DNA from: Anatilimnocola floriformis
Lineage (GTDB): Bacteria; Planctomycetota; Planctomycetia; Pirellulales; Pirellulaceae
Length of the DNA: 64,000 nucleotides
Direction: 5' to 3'
Assembly (NCBI RefSeq): GCF_024256385.1
Contig: NZ_JAMLFW010000002.1
Location: 2,125,188-2,189,187, forward strand
In this document: positions 51,195 to 59,913 of the stretch, one piece after another
Numbering within the stretch: the first letter of the stretch is position 1
Layout of the letters: each line of letters begins with the position of its first letter
Made by a program: the position numbers and the translations under genes
Notes under the pieces: generated by a model
Told to the model about the DNA's origin: nothing
What the model saw: only the letters and a program-made list of their open reading frames with translations
The model's database searches: none

Positions 51195-51423
51195 CGACTG
51201 GTCCGATGCGCTTCAGTGCTCGGTCGCGAATAACATCCCAAGAAGTCAGGACTGCAGTCTCGTCATTGACTGCTGAGACGCGCCGTTCAATTTCCGCATC
51301 CCATTCCTCATGAAGCGGTTCGACCTGGTTTGGGACGGAGTCGCGCAGCATGTCGCTGAGGCGCAACTGCTCTTCTTCCGTCAGCTGCCGGGCTGCGTCT
51401 AGCACTGCCTTAAAATCTACCAT
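51184..51423 (-). CDS. Addiction-module antitoxin (PF09720-like)
   Basis: 79 residues from the ATG at 51423, chosen because GGAGG sits 7 bases upstream; a start 7 codons earlier lacks it. The sequence resembles addiction-module antitoxins of the short helical type (AARQLTEEEQLRLSDMLRD, HEEWDAEIERRVSAVNDETA, SWDVIRDRALKRI). It overlaps the toxin gene and would bind and neutralise it and repress the operon. Confidence 0.88.
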   Translation of the reverse strand: MVDFKAVLDAARQLTEEEQLRLSDMLRDSVPNQVEPLHEEWDAEIERRVSAVNDETAVLTSWDVIRDRALKRIGPVDDR

Positions 51424-51468
51424 CGCATTTCCTCCACCAGGCATTTTACGTGCAACTGGTGAGGCGTT

Positions 51469-51993
51469 CTACAGCTTCAGCAGCGAGATGCTCACCTGCA
51501 GCAGCCGATCGTCGATGACCAGCGATTGCTCGTCGGCATGTTCGAACGTGAGGCAGACAAACTCGAGGCCGCGGGCGTAGGCGATTTGATAGCCCTGGCC
51601 GACGATCACCGAAGGGATGGTGATGTGCGAAAAGCTCCAGGGAGTGCCGGCCAGGTTCGACTTGATGCCGCCAACGATCAAGTTGGTAATCTCGCCGGCG
51701 CCGTCAACGACTTGGGCCGTGAGTTGACCGAAGCGGTCTTGCAGCAGGCCTTCGACCGCGCGGATGGCCACGCGCTCGGCGAGGTTGACCGTGACAAAGC
51801 CCGACACCCGTCCATGCACGCCGATGAGGCCAGTGATCTTCCCCACTTCGCGGCCGGGGACGCGCGAGATGCCCACGCAGCGAGCCTGCGTGGCGCACAT
51901 CATCAGCGCGCTGTCGACGGCTTCGCGCAAGGCCCGCACCAGGTGCGGATCGGCCAATTCCTGAACAACATCCATTTCGGCGAGCAGCGACAT
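51469..51993 (-). CDS. CheX-like chemotaxis phosphatase domain protein
   Basis: 174 residues; ATG 51993 has CGAGGAG upstream. The core matches CheX/CheC: FVTVNLAERVAIRAVEGLLQ and GAGEITNLIVGGIKSNLAG. The ExxN catalytic pair of CheX-type phosphatases is present at Glu101 and Asn104. Such proteins remove phosphate from CheY. No other che gene is in the window, so it is either an orphan or acts on another response regulator. Confidence 0.85.
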   Translation of the reverse strand: MSLLAEMDVVQELADPHLVRALREAVDSALMMCATQARCVGISRVPGREVGKITGLIGVHGRVSGFVTVNLAERVAIRAVEGLLQDRFGQLTAQVVDGAGEITNLIVGGIKSNLAGTPWSFSHITIPSVIVGQGYQIAYARGLEFVCLTFEHADEQSLVIDDRLLQVSISLLKL

Positions 51994-52145
51994 GCGAAAA
52001 CTCCTCGGATAACAGCGGTCTTCTATCTTGTTCGCCCTTCTGGCGTCGACAGCATGATGCCGCTTTCGGCGAAATCGTCGGCCTTTCGCGGCAACGTCCT
52101 CGTTCCTGGCAGACTTTGCCGAGCGGCGCGGTTATTCTGGACATC

Positions 52146-52523
52146 ATGTCCTCTCCTCAGCCGACGACCGACGCTTCCCGCCCCAGCCTGACCGATTCGC
52201 CTTGGTTTTGGGCTTATGTCTTTGGGGCCGCCGCGCTCATCGCGCTCGTGGTTGCCAATTCCAAGTTTGGAACACGCCAGGCACAGATCGAGCGGGAGTT
52301 TCAAGCCCGCACTCGCGCTGCCCAAAGGCTCAACGGACAGGAACCGACCGTCGAACTCTCGACGCCGCAGAACACGCTGATTACGCTCGGACCCTTGTGG
52401 ATCGTTCTCGCGGTCCTCACCATCGGCGGCTGGCTGCTCTTCTGGCAATCGCGGCGCGGCTCAGCAAACTCATCTCCTCCATCCTCTCCGGCGGACGCTT
52501 CTCATGTGGATCCTGGACAATGA
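52146..52523 (+). CDS. Small membrane protein with two TM helices
   Basis: 125 residues from the ATG at 52146; an earlier in-frame ATG (52116) is less likely. Two hydrophobic helices (WFWAYVFGAAALIALVVANS, PLWIVLAVLTIGGWLLFWQS) flank a charged loop (REFQARTRAAQRLNGQEPTV). The C-terminus is Ser/Pro-rich. It overlaps the start of the next gene by 20 bases; probably translationally coupled. No family recognised. Confidence 0.7.
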   Translation: MSSPQPTTDASRPSLTDSPWFWAYVFGAAALIALVVANSKFGTRQAQIEREFQARTRAAQRLNGQEPTVELSTPQNTLITLGPLWIVLAVLTIGGWLLFWQSRRGSANSSPPSSPADASHVDPGQ

Positions 52524-53091
52524 ATACAACCCGTTCTTACTCGCGTTTTTCGGCTGCGTGGTTTGCTTGGGTGCGTTCGTAGCTTGGATCTCGACGGGCA
52601 GAAAAGAAGCGCTCTACGCAACTGCCGGGTTCGTCATCTTCTTCATTGGCCTGATCATCGCCGAGCGATTGATGATTTCCGACCGCGAAGCCATCCAAGA
52701 AGCGCTGGTCAAAATCGCGCGTAACCTAAAGGCCAATCATCGCGACGCCGTTTACGCGTCGATTCACCCCAAAGCCACCGCGCTCGACGAGCAGGCTCGC
52801 GCGGAACTGCCGAATTACACCTTCGAGGATTGCCGGATCACGCAGATCATCGAAACCAAGGTGGACTCCGCGGCAAAACCCAAAACAGCCGTGACCGAGT
52901 TTTATGTCGCGGCCAAAGGAAGCTTCAATTATCAGGGACAGCCCTATACCGGCGCCCCACGCCGGATCATCAGGCTTACTCTTGAGCAAGACACCGACGG
53001 AAAATGGAAAATCATCAACTACACCCACCGCGCTCCGCTCGAAGCTGACGATTTCAGCGGGAAAAATTCAGGATTTCCCGGATCCAATTAA
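52504..53091 (+). CDS. Membrane protein with C-terminal soluble (NTF2/lumazine-like) domain
   Basis: 195 residues. Two TM helices at the N-terminus (NPFLLAFFGCVVCLGAFVAW, YATAGFVIFFIGLIIAERLM) are followed by a soluble domain (EALVKIARNLKANHRDAVYA, FEDCRITQIIETKV, AVTEFYVAAKGSF, ADGKWKIINYTHRA-like end) that fits a small alpha+beta cone such as NTF2/SnoaL by pattern. No active site can be named. Overlaps the preceding gene by 20 bases; the two form a unit. Confidence 0.75.
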   Translation: MWILDNEYNPFLLAFFGCVVCLGAFVAWISTGRKEALYATAGFVIFFIGLIIAERLMISDREAIQEALVKIARNLKANHRDAVYASIHPKATALDEQARAELPNYTFEDCRITQIIETKVDSAAKPKTAVTEFYVAAKGSFNYQGQPYTGAPRRIIRLTLEQDTDGKWKIINYTHRAPLEADDFSGKNSGFPGSN

Positions 53092-53305
53092 CGGAGTTCA
53101 TTCTGCCACAAAGGTAGTTTCATTGTGGTGCAAAGTCGCCTTCGCTAGCGTTCACACTGGCGAATCTGCGAAACTTGAGGGAATCAGTATCTGTCTGGCT
53201 GATTTTAATGTTGCAGCGGATTTGAATATCCGATAGAAGAAGATAACGCGTCAGCCCGGGCTTCACCGCCAACAGAACTCTATCACCCCTAAAAGGAGGT
53301 GACCG

Positions 53306-53722
53306 GTGAATCCCTTGTTCCTTACCGTTACGCTTGCACTTTCTTCCTTCGCTATCTCTCCTCGCGAAGATGTTGCTACTGAACGTGTTGACCTGATAGA
53401 GGTTAACCACTTCTACGACGACCAAGGCCGGCTGGTTTTCGATCAGCTGTTGTTCTACGACTGGAGTCATGACGACGGCCGCTACCAGCTGCGGGCCTGG
53501 CGGATGGTGAAGAACAACGCCCAGCTGCCGCAGCGCAACTGGCAATCGGGTGGCTACGTTGCGATCTGGCAGGACGGCGACTTGCTGCGGAAGATCAGCG
53601 CCCCAACGATCCGCGAGTCGTGGACTCAGTACGACCCCGAACTGACCGAGCGGGAGTTCCTTCCCAAAGAACGGCGAAGGGAACTTCGTTCGCCCAAAAC
53701 ACTAGTGGCCAAGGCGAAGTAA
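53306..53722 (+). CDS. Small secreted hypothetical protein with extended Shine-Dalgarno
   Basis: 138 residues, starting with GTG at 53306 because AAAAGGAGGTGACC ends 4 bases before it, an unusually complete match to the 16S anti-SD. N-terminus hydrophobic (MNPLFLTVTLALSSFAIS, likely signal peptide); then VDLIEVNHFYDDQGRLVFDQ and LFYDWSHDDGRYQLRAWRM with a compact aromatic, polar composition. No family recognised. A strong ribosome site suggests high expression. An open frame on the opposite strand is a shadow. Confidence 0.72.
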   Translation: MNPLFLTVTLALSSFAISPREDVATERVDLIEVNHFYDDQGRLVFDQLLFYDWSHDDGRYQLRAWRMVKNNAQLPQRNWQSGGYVAIWQDGDLLRKISAPTIRESWTQYDPELTEREFLPKERRRELRSPKTLVAKAK

Positions 53723-53737
53723 TCGCTCATCTGAAAG

Positions 53738-53807
53738 TAGCTGAGTTCGCCAGAATTCAGATAGCCGGTTTCCATTTGCCAGGTCTGGATTCTGGCGAAT
53801 TCAGCTA
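53738..53807. repeat. REPIN-like inverted repeat pair, family C copy
   Basis: Arms 53738-53760 and 53785-53807 are copies of the family C arm with one change each (A to G). Both changes leave G:U pairs in a folded transcript, so an RNA hairpin is kept. It lies between convergent genes. Confidence 0.88.
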
Positions 53808-53819
53808 TAGAAAGAGCGT

Positions 53820-54500
53820 TTAGCCCTTGGCGTTCAATGCTGCTTGCAGTGGACAACCTGCCGCGGCGGGCAATCCACGGCGGTAGCCATCGAGGAGTTG
53901 CCGCGATTGCTCGGCGAGTTCTCGGCGGACGGCGCGGCGTTCGCCTTTGATCCGGGCGATCTTCATTTCATCGTAGGCCGTCGTTTGATGGCGCATCCAG
54001 GCGATGGTCGCGGCTTGAGCTCGTTCCTCGATCGGGATCCGTTCGGTCCGCGCAACAGTGCCGCTACCAACGGGCGTGGCATGCTCGGTGATCGCCGTGG
54101 CGAGTCGTTCAGCCAGCGATTGATGAACGGGCGCAAATCGCAAGAACGATAAGACAGCGCCGCGGAAGTTTTCGACGTAGTCGGCCTGCTTTCCGGCGCG
54201 CTTCTCCGCGGCTGCCGCTTGCTTGCGAGCATACTTGGGATCGGCCCGTTCGATGGCCAGTTGCGCGCGAATCGTGGCCACATCTTTCGAAGAGCACCAC
54301 AGGCCCTTCGAGAAAATCTTCCGGCCCCGTTTCTCTTGCAGGGCCCAGGTTTGGCCAGCTGCTTTTACGCGGCGGGTAAGCGCGGGATCGCCAGGCGGCA
54401 ACAGTTCCCAATCGGCCGGCACGGTCAGCACGCGGCCTTCGGCAGTGATCACCGTTCGATCGGCGGGACCGGGAGCAACGACGATGGAATTCTTGGGCAT
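53820..54500 (-). CDS. DUF2293-domain protein
   Basis: 226 residues from ATG 54500 (MPKNSIVVAPGPADRTVITAE). N-terminal segment WELLPPGDPALTRRVKAAG, the DUF2293-like core WALQEKRGRKIFSKGLWCSS and a long helical tail with KQAAAAEKRAGKQADYVEN and AERLATAITEHATPVGS. DUF2293 is a conserved domain of unknown function; no catalytic residues are recognised. No signal peptide. The ribosome site is weak. Confidence 0.72.
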   Translation of the reverse strand: MPKNSIVVAPGPADRTVITAEGRVLTVPADWELLPPGDPALTRRVKAAGQTWALQEKRGRKIFSKGLWCSSKDVATIRAQLAIERADPKYARKQAAAAEKRAGKQADYVENFRGAVLSFLRFAPVHQSLAERLATAITEHATPVGSGTVARTERIPIEERAQAATIAWMRHQTTAYDEMKIARIKGERRAVRRELAEQSRQLLDGYRRGLPAAAGCPLQAALNAKG

Positions 54501-54573
54501 TGCTGCTTTAGGTTTACAAGGAGTGCACAAAGCCGACAACCACCGCCGCGGGGGTGGAGTTTGCCGGATTGGC

Positions 54574-54825
54574 TTAACCGCCACGGTTGAGCGTGATCGA
54601 ATAGAGGATCACGATCGCACCGGTCGAGAGCAAGCTCCAGGGGGCCCATTCGGCAGGCCGCCAATCGCGATTGGCCATAATGGGCGTGCTACTTTGAAAG
54701 AGCGACGATTGCCCCGGCGGCGTCATCGGCGATTCGCCGGCCATCACGTAGGATTCGACGACCAGGCATTCGCCGCCGAAGATACAGGCATAAATGCCGA
54801 GAGCGAGAAAGAGTGCGCGCCACAT
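54574..54825 (-). CDS. Small membrane protein
   Basis: 83 residues starting at 54825 (MWRALFLALGIYACIFGGEC), with an N-terminal helix that may be a signal anchor and a second near the C-terminus (SLLSTGAIVILYSITLNRGG). The middle is polar and Pro/Ser-rich. No family is recognised. Weak ribosome site; called because of length, hydrophobic profile and lack of a competing frame. Confidence 0.58.
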   Translation of the reverse strand: MWRALFLALGIYACIFGGECLVVESYVMAGESPMTPPGQSSLFQSSTPIMANRDWRPAEWAPWSLLSTGAIVILYSITLNRGG

Positions 54826-54952
54826 GGTGGATGACTCGAGAGAAGGGAGCGAGGGAGCCATCCTGGCGCGGGACCGTCCTTATGACATGTATATCGAGAC
54901 GAAGAGAACTTACGATTTACTTTCTTCAAGGAAGGCGTCAAATCCGCCGCAG

Positions 54953-54994
54953 CCCTTCACCCCAACCCTCTCCCCGGAGTATCGAAGAGAGGGA
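54953..54994. repeat. CCCTCACCCC... repeat, family D
   Basis: Copy CCCTTCACCCCAACCCTCTC...GAGAGGGA, downstream of the HEAT-propeller gene and upstream of the small membrane protein gene. Confidence 0.85.
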
Positions 54995-55068
54995 GTAAAT
55001 CTTTTCTCCCCACTCAACCCCATCTCCCAATCGCCCGTCCCTACCCCACGCGGAGCGTGAGGACGACA

Positions 55069-56733
55069 CTACTGCCGGGCGCCGCCATTCACGGCTGCGG
55101 AGATTTGCCGGATTTGCCGGCCTTGCAGATCGACTTCAATGATTTGCTCTGCGGTGGTGATGAGCGTTCTGCCGCCGGGTAGGCGGAACGCATCGCTGGG
55201 GCGGGCGATTTTGTATTCCCAAGTGACTTGCCCTTGCTCGTCGAGTTCCACAACGCGGCCTTGGCCATAGTTGGCGGTGAGGAGGCGACCGGAGGGCAGC
55301 ACCTGCAGGCTGTTGATCCGTCCCTCGATGGTCCATTGCCGCACGCTCGCACCGCTGGGTGAAACTTCGCGGATCAGATTGGGACAAGCGAAAATGGTGT
55401 TGCCGCTGACGAGGCGTTCGGCGTCGAAGCACTGATCGGGCGTGGCCTGTTGCCACACGATCGTGCCGTTGCGATTGGCTTCGACAACGCGGTTGCCGCC
55501 GAAATCGGCGATCAGCACATGACCACTCGGCAGAGGTTTGGCGCGGATCGCGTTCACTCCTTCGAGTTGCCAAACCACTTGGCCACGCTCATCGACTTCT
55601 ATCACGCGGTTTTCCCAGTGCGAGGCAATCAGCACGTTGCCGCCGGGCACCTTCTCGGCGCTCCAGGCCTGCATGCTCCGTTGCCACAGCACTTGCCCTT
55701 GGGCATCGACTTCGCTGATCTTCCCCATGCCGCCAGTCGCGACGAGCGTGTGGCCATTCAAATTGCCGCGGCCCGGCACGGCCATGCGCTGCGGCGGTTG
55801 AATTGCTGCTGTTGCGCCAGGACCGTTTAACCAATCGCGCCAGCGAGCCATGGCAGCGTGGCGATCGGCGGCGGCGGCATAAGGCGAATAGTCAAACTCC
55901 TGGCCGGTCAAACCGCACAGCCAGGTGGCGCTTTGACTCCGAATTTCCAATTGCGTCGAATCGAGCAAGCGAATGAGCACCGGCAGCGCGCGAGCGTCGC
56001 CACGCTGAGCAACTCCCTGCGCCGCTAGGAACGAGACTTCATCCTGCTTGTCGCTGAGGAGTTTGGCCAGCAACGGCTGATCGACTTCGTCGGCACTGCG
56101 ACTGAGAACGACAGCAGCCGCTAATCGCGAAGCCAATCGCTCGTCGCTGGCTGCCTGCCGAAACTGGGGCACCAGCGCAGCCGTCACATGCTGACGGAGA
56201 AAGGATACATACTCATCGCGCAGATCGGCCCGTTCCAGAATGATTGCCGCGGCCAGCCAATCGCTATCGCGGAGCACGCTCGGATCCTGCGCGAGCAGCT
56301 GCAACGCAGCCCGATAAACGTGCGTCGATTCCATTTCGTGCCGATCGAGAATCCGCCGCAGTCGCCAGCGACGTTCGGGGCCTGCCGTGGCGATCTGCTG
56401 CTTCCATTCCTCACGGGGAATGTGCGGCAGTTGCATTAGCTGCTGCATCGAAGCTTCGCGCACGCGATAGTCGTCGGCATCGAGATCGCGCAGCCAGCCG
56501 GTCCGCTGCTCGCTCGTATGATTCGCGCGATTGCGCAGCAACTCTGCCGCCGCGGCCGGCGTACTGGGAAGTTGTTGCATTTCGGCGAGCGTGCCAGTAT
56601 TCAAGCGAAGCTCGCCCGGAGGATCGGTCGCCCGCTCGATGAGATCGATCAGCGGACCAAAGTCACTCTCGGCGGCGCAAGTCGCTGGAATCAACAACCA
56701 CAGCAACAACCAGCCGCGACAGGCTCGGCTCAT
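55069..56733 (-). CDS. Secreted HEAT-repeat and beta-propeller protein
   Basis: 554 residues with a signal peptide (MSRACRGWLLLWLLIPATCAAES). Residues about 75-300 are HEAT-type helices (DYRVREASMQQLMQLPHIPR, DVSVLRDSDWLAAAI-type repeats and SFLAAQGVAQRGDARALPVL). Residues about 310-540 form a propeller of short repeats (LNGHTLVATGGMGKISEVDA, KVPGGNVLIASHWENRVIEV, LPSGHVLIADFGGNRVVEAN, LPSGRLLTANYGQGRVVELD). Arylsulfotransferase- or PQQ-like in style but with no catalytic motif. The start overlaps the stop of the EF-hand gene by 4 bases (ATGA), so it is coupled to it. Confidence 0.85.
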   Translation of the reverse strand: MSRACRGWLLLWLLIPATCAAESDFGPLIDLIERATDPPGELRLNTGTLAEMQQLPSTPAAAAELLRNRANHTSEQRTGWLRDLDADDYRVREASMQQLMQLPHIPREEWKQQIATAGPERRWRLRRILDRHEMESTHVYRAALQLLAQDPSVLRDSDWLAAAIILERADLRDEYVSFLRQHVTAALVPQFRQAASDERLASRLAAAVVLSRSADEVDQPLLAKLLSDKQDEVSFLAAQGVAQRGDARALPVLIRLLDSTQLEIRSQSATWLCGLTGQEFDYSPYAAAADRHAAMARWRDWLNGPGATAAIQPPQRMAVPGRGNLNGHTLVATGGMGKISEVDAQGQVLWQRSMQAWSAEKVPGGNVLIASHWENRVIEVDERGQVVWQLEGVNAIRAKPLPSGHVLIADFGGNRVVEANRNGTIVWQQATPDQCFDAERLVSGNTIFACPNLIREVSPSGASVRQWTIEGRINSLQVLPSGRLLTANYGQGRVVELDEQGQVTWEYKIARPSDAFRLPGGRTLITTAEQIIEVDLQGRQIRQISAAVNGGARQ

Positions 56734-58592
56734 GGTGCGTTCCTTTCCGCGGCAGGTTCGGCGGGCGCTTCTTGGACTGCCACGGCAGGAATTTCGCTCG
56801 GCTCGAACAATCCATTCTGATTCTTGTCGAGCGCGGCAAACTGTTCGGCGGTTCCCAAAAACTCGCGAGCGCTGATCACGCCATCGCGGCTCGTATCCAT
56901 CGCGGTGAACCAGGCCGGCAAGTTGCCGACCGGGGGCGGAGGTTCGGCGGTCGTGAAGGTGAACAGCTGATTTGCATTCTCGATGCTGCCGCGAGCGACG
57001 ATGACGGCAACCGCGCCGGGGAGTTCATCGCCGGTCAGTTTGCCGTCGGCGTTGGCATCGAGTTGTTTCAAAACGTCGGCTGCTGATTCGAGCTCGCGAG
57101 CATCAAGCCGATCGTCGTTGTTCTGGTCGAGCGCGAGAAAGAGTGCGTCTTCTTGATCTTGCGCGCGGGCGTGAACTTGGGCTCGTTGGGCCCCTTGGCG
57201 TTGCCGCAGGAAGGCTGCGATCTCGCCCGGATAAACCTTGCCGTCGTTGTCGCTATCGAGAGCTTCGAAGCGGGCGAACTGGGCTTGCACCTGTTCGTTG
57301 ACTTCCTTGGCTTCGAGATAGCCGTTGGCGTCGGCGTCGTACATGGTCAACCCTTGCTGGGCCTGGGCTTCGTAGTCGACGGTGGCCACGGTATCGTTCC
57401 GCACAAAGGTGAGGGTGACGCCCGGCCAGCGGAGCAAGGTTCGGCCCGACAACTCTAGCACCTGCGGCGGAGCCCCGCCGGTCTGTTGGGGCGTCAGCCG
57501 CGACGAAATCAGCTTGATGGCGAGCGGTTTCGGGGCCTCCTTTTCCGCCTGATCGGATTTTGCGGCCAGGCCGAAGTCGATTCGAAAGCGGAGATGCGCC
57601 GCCACGTTGTTGAGTTCGGCAAACTCCTTCTTGAAGAGCTTGCCGTCGTGATCCTGGTCGAGCTGCTGAAAGACCTCTCCCATCAGCAGAAAGTCGTCGA
57701 CGCCCAAATTGCCGCCGAGCGCGTATTGCTGCTCGAGCGCGTTGCGAATCGAATCCCAATCGGCGTTCTCGCCCAGAATCCGCGCGAAGTGTCCCATCTG
57801 ACCGCGAACGCGGTTGACGCTGGCGGGGTCGACATCGACGGTCGGCCGCAGTTCATCGAGCACGAGAATCTCGTCATCGTCGACATCGTGCAGCTTCAGT
57901 TGAGCAAAGGCCTGCTGCAGTTCGGCTGCGGTCAGCTCACCATCGCCATCGACATCGAGCGCTTTCCAAGTGGGACTGCCGCGGCGGTTGCGGCCGTGGA
58001 ATTGTTCGATGCTGCGCAGCGAAAAGGCTCGCGCGCCGCCGGCATTGCGGGTGAGGAACCGCGGCAGCTCAGCGCGATCGACCTGGCCGTTGCCGTTGGT
58101 GTCGTACTGCTGAATGATTTGCTTCGGCGCGTTCTCGCGTTCGAACGGCAAGTTGCCGAATTGGCCGTAGCGGAACTTTGGGCTGCTGACGACTTCCTTC
58201 CACATCGGTTGGCCGTCGCCGTCGGTATCAGCGAGCTTCAGCACTTCATCGAGCAGCTGGCCGAAGACTTGCGATTGCGGTTGGCCATCGATCCAGATCT
58301 CGAACTCCACCACCAGCGGCCCGCGCGGCGCGAGGAGCAGAAATTTCTCGGCAGGGATTGGTGGCGGTGCAGGAGGAGCCGGTTCCATCGGCGGTGCCGG
58401 TGGTTCAACGGCAGCCTCCATCGGCGCGGGCTTCACCGGCTCTTCCACAACCGTTTTCGGTTCTTCAACAGCTTGCTTTACGACAACCGGCGGAGGCGGC
58501 GCGGTCACCTGCTGTTGACGCCAACACCCAGTCGCCGCGATCAGCATTGCGGCGAACAACAAAACAAGTGCGCTGTGGGAAGAATGGCGCAT
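56730..58592 (-). CDS. EF-hand repeat lipoprotein (about eleven loops)
   Basis: 620 residues with a lipoprotein signal ending at Cys (MLIAATGC). Pro-rich linker about 35-75, then EF-hand-type calcium loops with canonical DxDxDG pattern: DTDGDGQPMWKEV, DTNGNGQVDRAEL, DVDGDGELTAAEL, DVDDDEILVLDEL, DQDHDGKLFKKEF, DADANGYLEAKEV, DSDNDGKVYPGEI, DQNNDDRLDAREL, DANADGKLTGDEL, DTSRDGVISAREF and DKNQNGLFEPSEI. The protein would bind several Ca2+ and probably change shape with calcium outside the membrane. Second gene of the PP2C operon and overlapping the HEAT-propeller gene by 4 bases. Confidence 0.92.
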   Translation of the reverse strand: MRHSSHSALVLLFAAMLIAATGCWRQQQVTAPPPPVVVKQAVEEPKTVVEEPVKPAPMEAAVEPPAPPMEPAPPAPPPIPAEKFLLLAPRGPLVVEFEIWIDGQPQSQVFGQLLDEVLKLADTDGDGQPMWKEVVSSPKFRYGQFGNLPFERENAPKQIIQQYDTNGNGQVDRAELPRFLTRNAGGARAFSLRSIEQFHGRNRRGSPTWKALDVDGDGELTAAELQQAFAQLKLHDVDDDEILVLDELRPTVDVDPASVNRVRGQMGHFARILGENADWDSIRNALEQQYALGGNLGVDDFLLMGEVFQQLDQDHDGKLFKKEFAELNNVAAHLRFRIDFGLAAKSDQAEKEAPKPLAIKLISSRLTPQQTGGAPPQVLELSGRTLLRWPGVTLTFVRNDTVATVDYEAQAQQGLTMYDADANGYLEAKEVNEQVQAQFARFEALDSDNDGKVYPGEIAAFLRQRQGAQRAQVHARAQDQEDALFLALDQNNDDRLDARELESAADVLKQLDANADGKLTGDELPGAVAVIVARGSIENANQLFTFTTAEPPPPVGNLPAWFTAMDTSRDGVISAREFLGTAEQFAALDKNQNGLFEPSEIPAVAVQEAPAEPAAERNAP

Positions 58593-58623
58593 CGGTGGGC
58601 AGGGAAAGAGGTGGCGCTGCGAC

Positions 58624-59913
58624 TTACAGTTTGATCTCCGAATCGCTCGTCTTGCGGTTGTGCTGCGTGCGGAGCTCGTTCATGAGGAACGTGATCGATT
58701 TGCAAAGCTGGCGAACCGCATCGACCGGATTGGCCTGCTGAGCGGCCACGGCTTTGCGTTGCAGTTCGTCGTATTCGGCCCAGTCGACGTTGTAATGACC
58801 GTCGACGGCGACTTGTTTCAATTCAGCTGCCGTGTGTTGAATCTTGCTGAAGAAGGCCGGCGTCGGACCGCAAGGCGTCGAAGTGTAAGGGCCTTTGCCC
58901 AACCGGCGATTGCCGGTCAGCTGCGTTCCCTTGGAATAGCCGCTGTAAAGCTTTACTAATCCGAAGATGCCCGCGATGAGCGCTGCCAACAGCGAAACGC
59001 CGGCGGGAATATACAAACTGCGCAGCGGCAACAGCACGGCGGCCAAGGCAAACACACCAGCCACGATCCAGATGATGGGATTCACGGGCTTGAGATCTTT
59101 TTTGCCACCCAGCACCAGCGGCGGCGATTGGTTGCCGGCCGTGGCGGCATCGGGCTTCACGATTTTGGCGATGAGCACCGTGATGTTGTCAGGACCACCG
59201 CGGAGGTTGGCCAGGTCGACGAGAACCTTCACAGCTTCGTGCGGCGGCAGGCAACCCATGATCGTGCCGAGCTCGTTGTCCTCGACGCGGCCCGTCAAAC
59301 CATCGCTGCAAAGAAGGTAGACATCGCCAACTTCGATCGGGTGCGGCCCTTCGAGATCGATTTGCACATTGGCATTCGGGCCGAGCGACCGCGTGATCAC
59401 GTTCTTTGGCACGGCAGCGGCAAGCTCGCTTCCCTCGGTCAATTGGCCCGAGGCTCGCAATTCCCACTGCAGGCTGTGATCGAACGAAAGTTGATTCAGC
59501 TGACTACCGCGGAGGCGATAAATACGACTGTCGCCGACGTGGGCACAGACGGCGCCCTGCGGCAGCAGGACCAGCGCGCTGGCCGTTGTTCCCATGCCGT
59601 GAAAGTCGGTGTTCGCCGTGCCGCGGTTATGGATGGCGGTGTTGCTTTCGCGGATGGCCCGTTCCAGGGCTTCCGGCGCCGACATGTCGACATATTTGTT
59701 GTAGAGGTAAGGGCTGCTCTCGACGGCCATTTTGCTGGCAAGTTCGCCGGCTGCGTGCGCGCCCATCCCATCGGCGACCATTAGAAAATGGCCCCGCTGC
59801 TGCCACAATTCGTGGGTATCGGCGACGATCAGAACGTAAGAATCCTGATTGACGCTTCGGCGCATGCCGACGTTCGTCAATGAAGCCGTCTGCACGCCGC
59901 AATCAAAAGCCAC
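58624..59913 (-). CDS. PP2C-family Ser/Thr protein phosphatase, membrane-anchored
   Basis: 429 residues. PP2C core from residue 1 to about 245 with metal-binding motifs: VADGMGAHAAGELAS, GMGTTASALVLLPQ, HVGDSRIYRLRGSQLNQL, LLCSDGLTGRVEDNEL and GGPDNITVLIAK. Two adjacent membrane helices near 290-330 (PIIWIVAGVFALAAVLLPL, YIPAGVSLLAALIAGIFGLV) and a cytoplasmic C-terminal part with helices. Such phosphatases oppose Hanks-type kinases; no kinase lies in the window. It is the first gene of an operon with the EF-hand and HEAT-propeller genes (31 and -4 base spacing). Confidence 0.93.
   Translation of the reverse strand: MAFDCGVQTASLTNVGMRRSVNQDSYVLIVADTHELWQQRGHFLMVADGMGAHAAGELASKMAVESSPYLYNKYVDMSAPEALERAIRESNTAIHNRGTANTDFHGMGTTASALVLLPQGAVCAHVGDSRIYRLRGSQLNQLSFDHSLQWELRASGQLTEGSELAAAVPKNVITRSLGPNANVQIDLEGPHPIEVGDVYLLCSDGLTGRVEDNELGTIMGCLPPHEAVKVLVDLANLRGGPDNITVLIAKIVKPDAATAGNQSPPLVLGGKKDLKPVNPIIWIVAGVFALAAVLLPLRSLYIPAGVSLLAALIAGIFGLVKLYSGYSKGTQLTGNRRLGKGPYTSTPCGPTPAFFSKIQHTAAELKQVAVDGHYNVDWAEYDELQRKAVAAQQANPVDAVRQLCKSITFLMNELRTQHNRKTSDSEIKL

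Noticed and set aside
53120..53545. 141-residue minus-strand frame over the small secreted protein
   Set aside because: The plus-strand gene has a near-perfect ribosome site and signal peptide.
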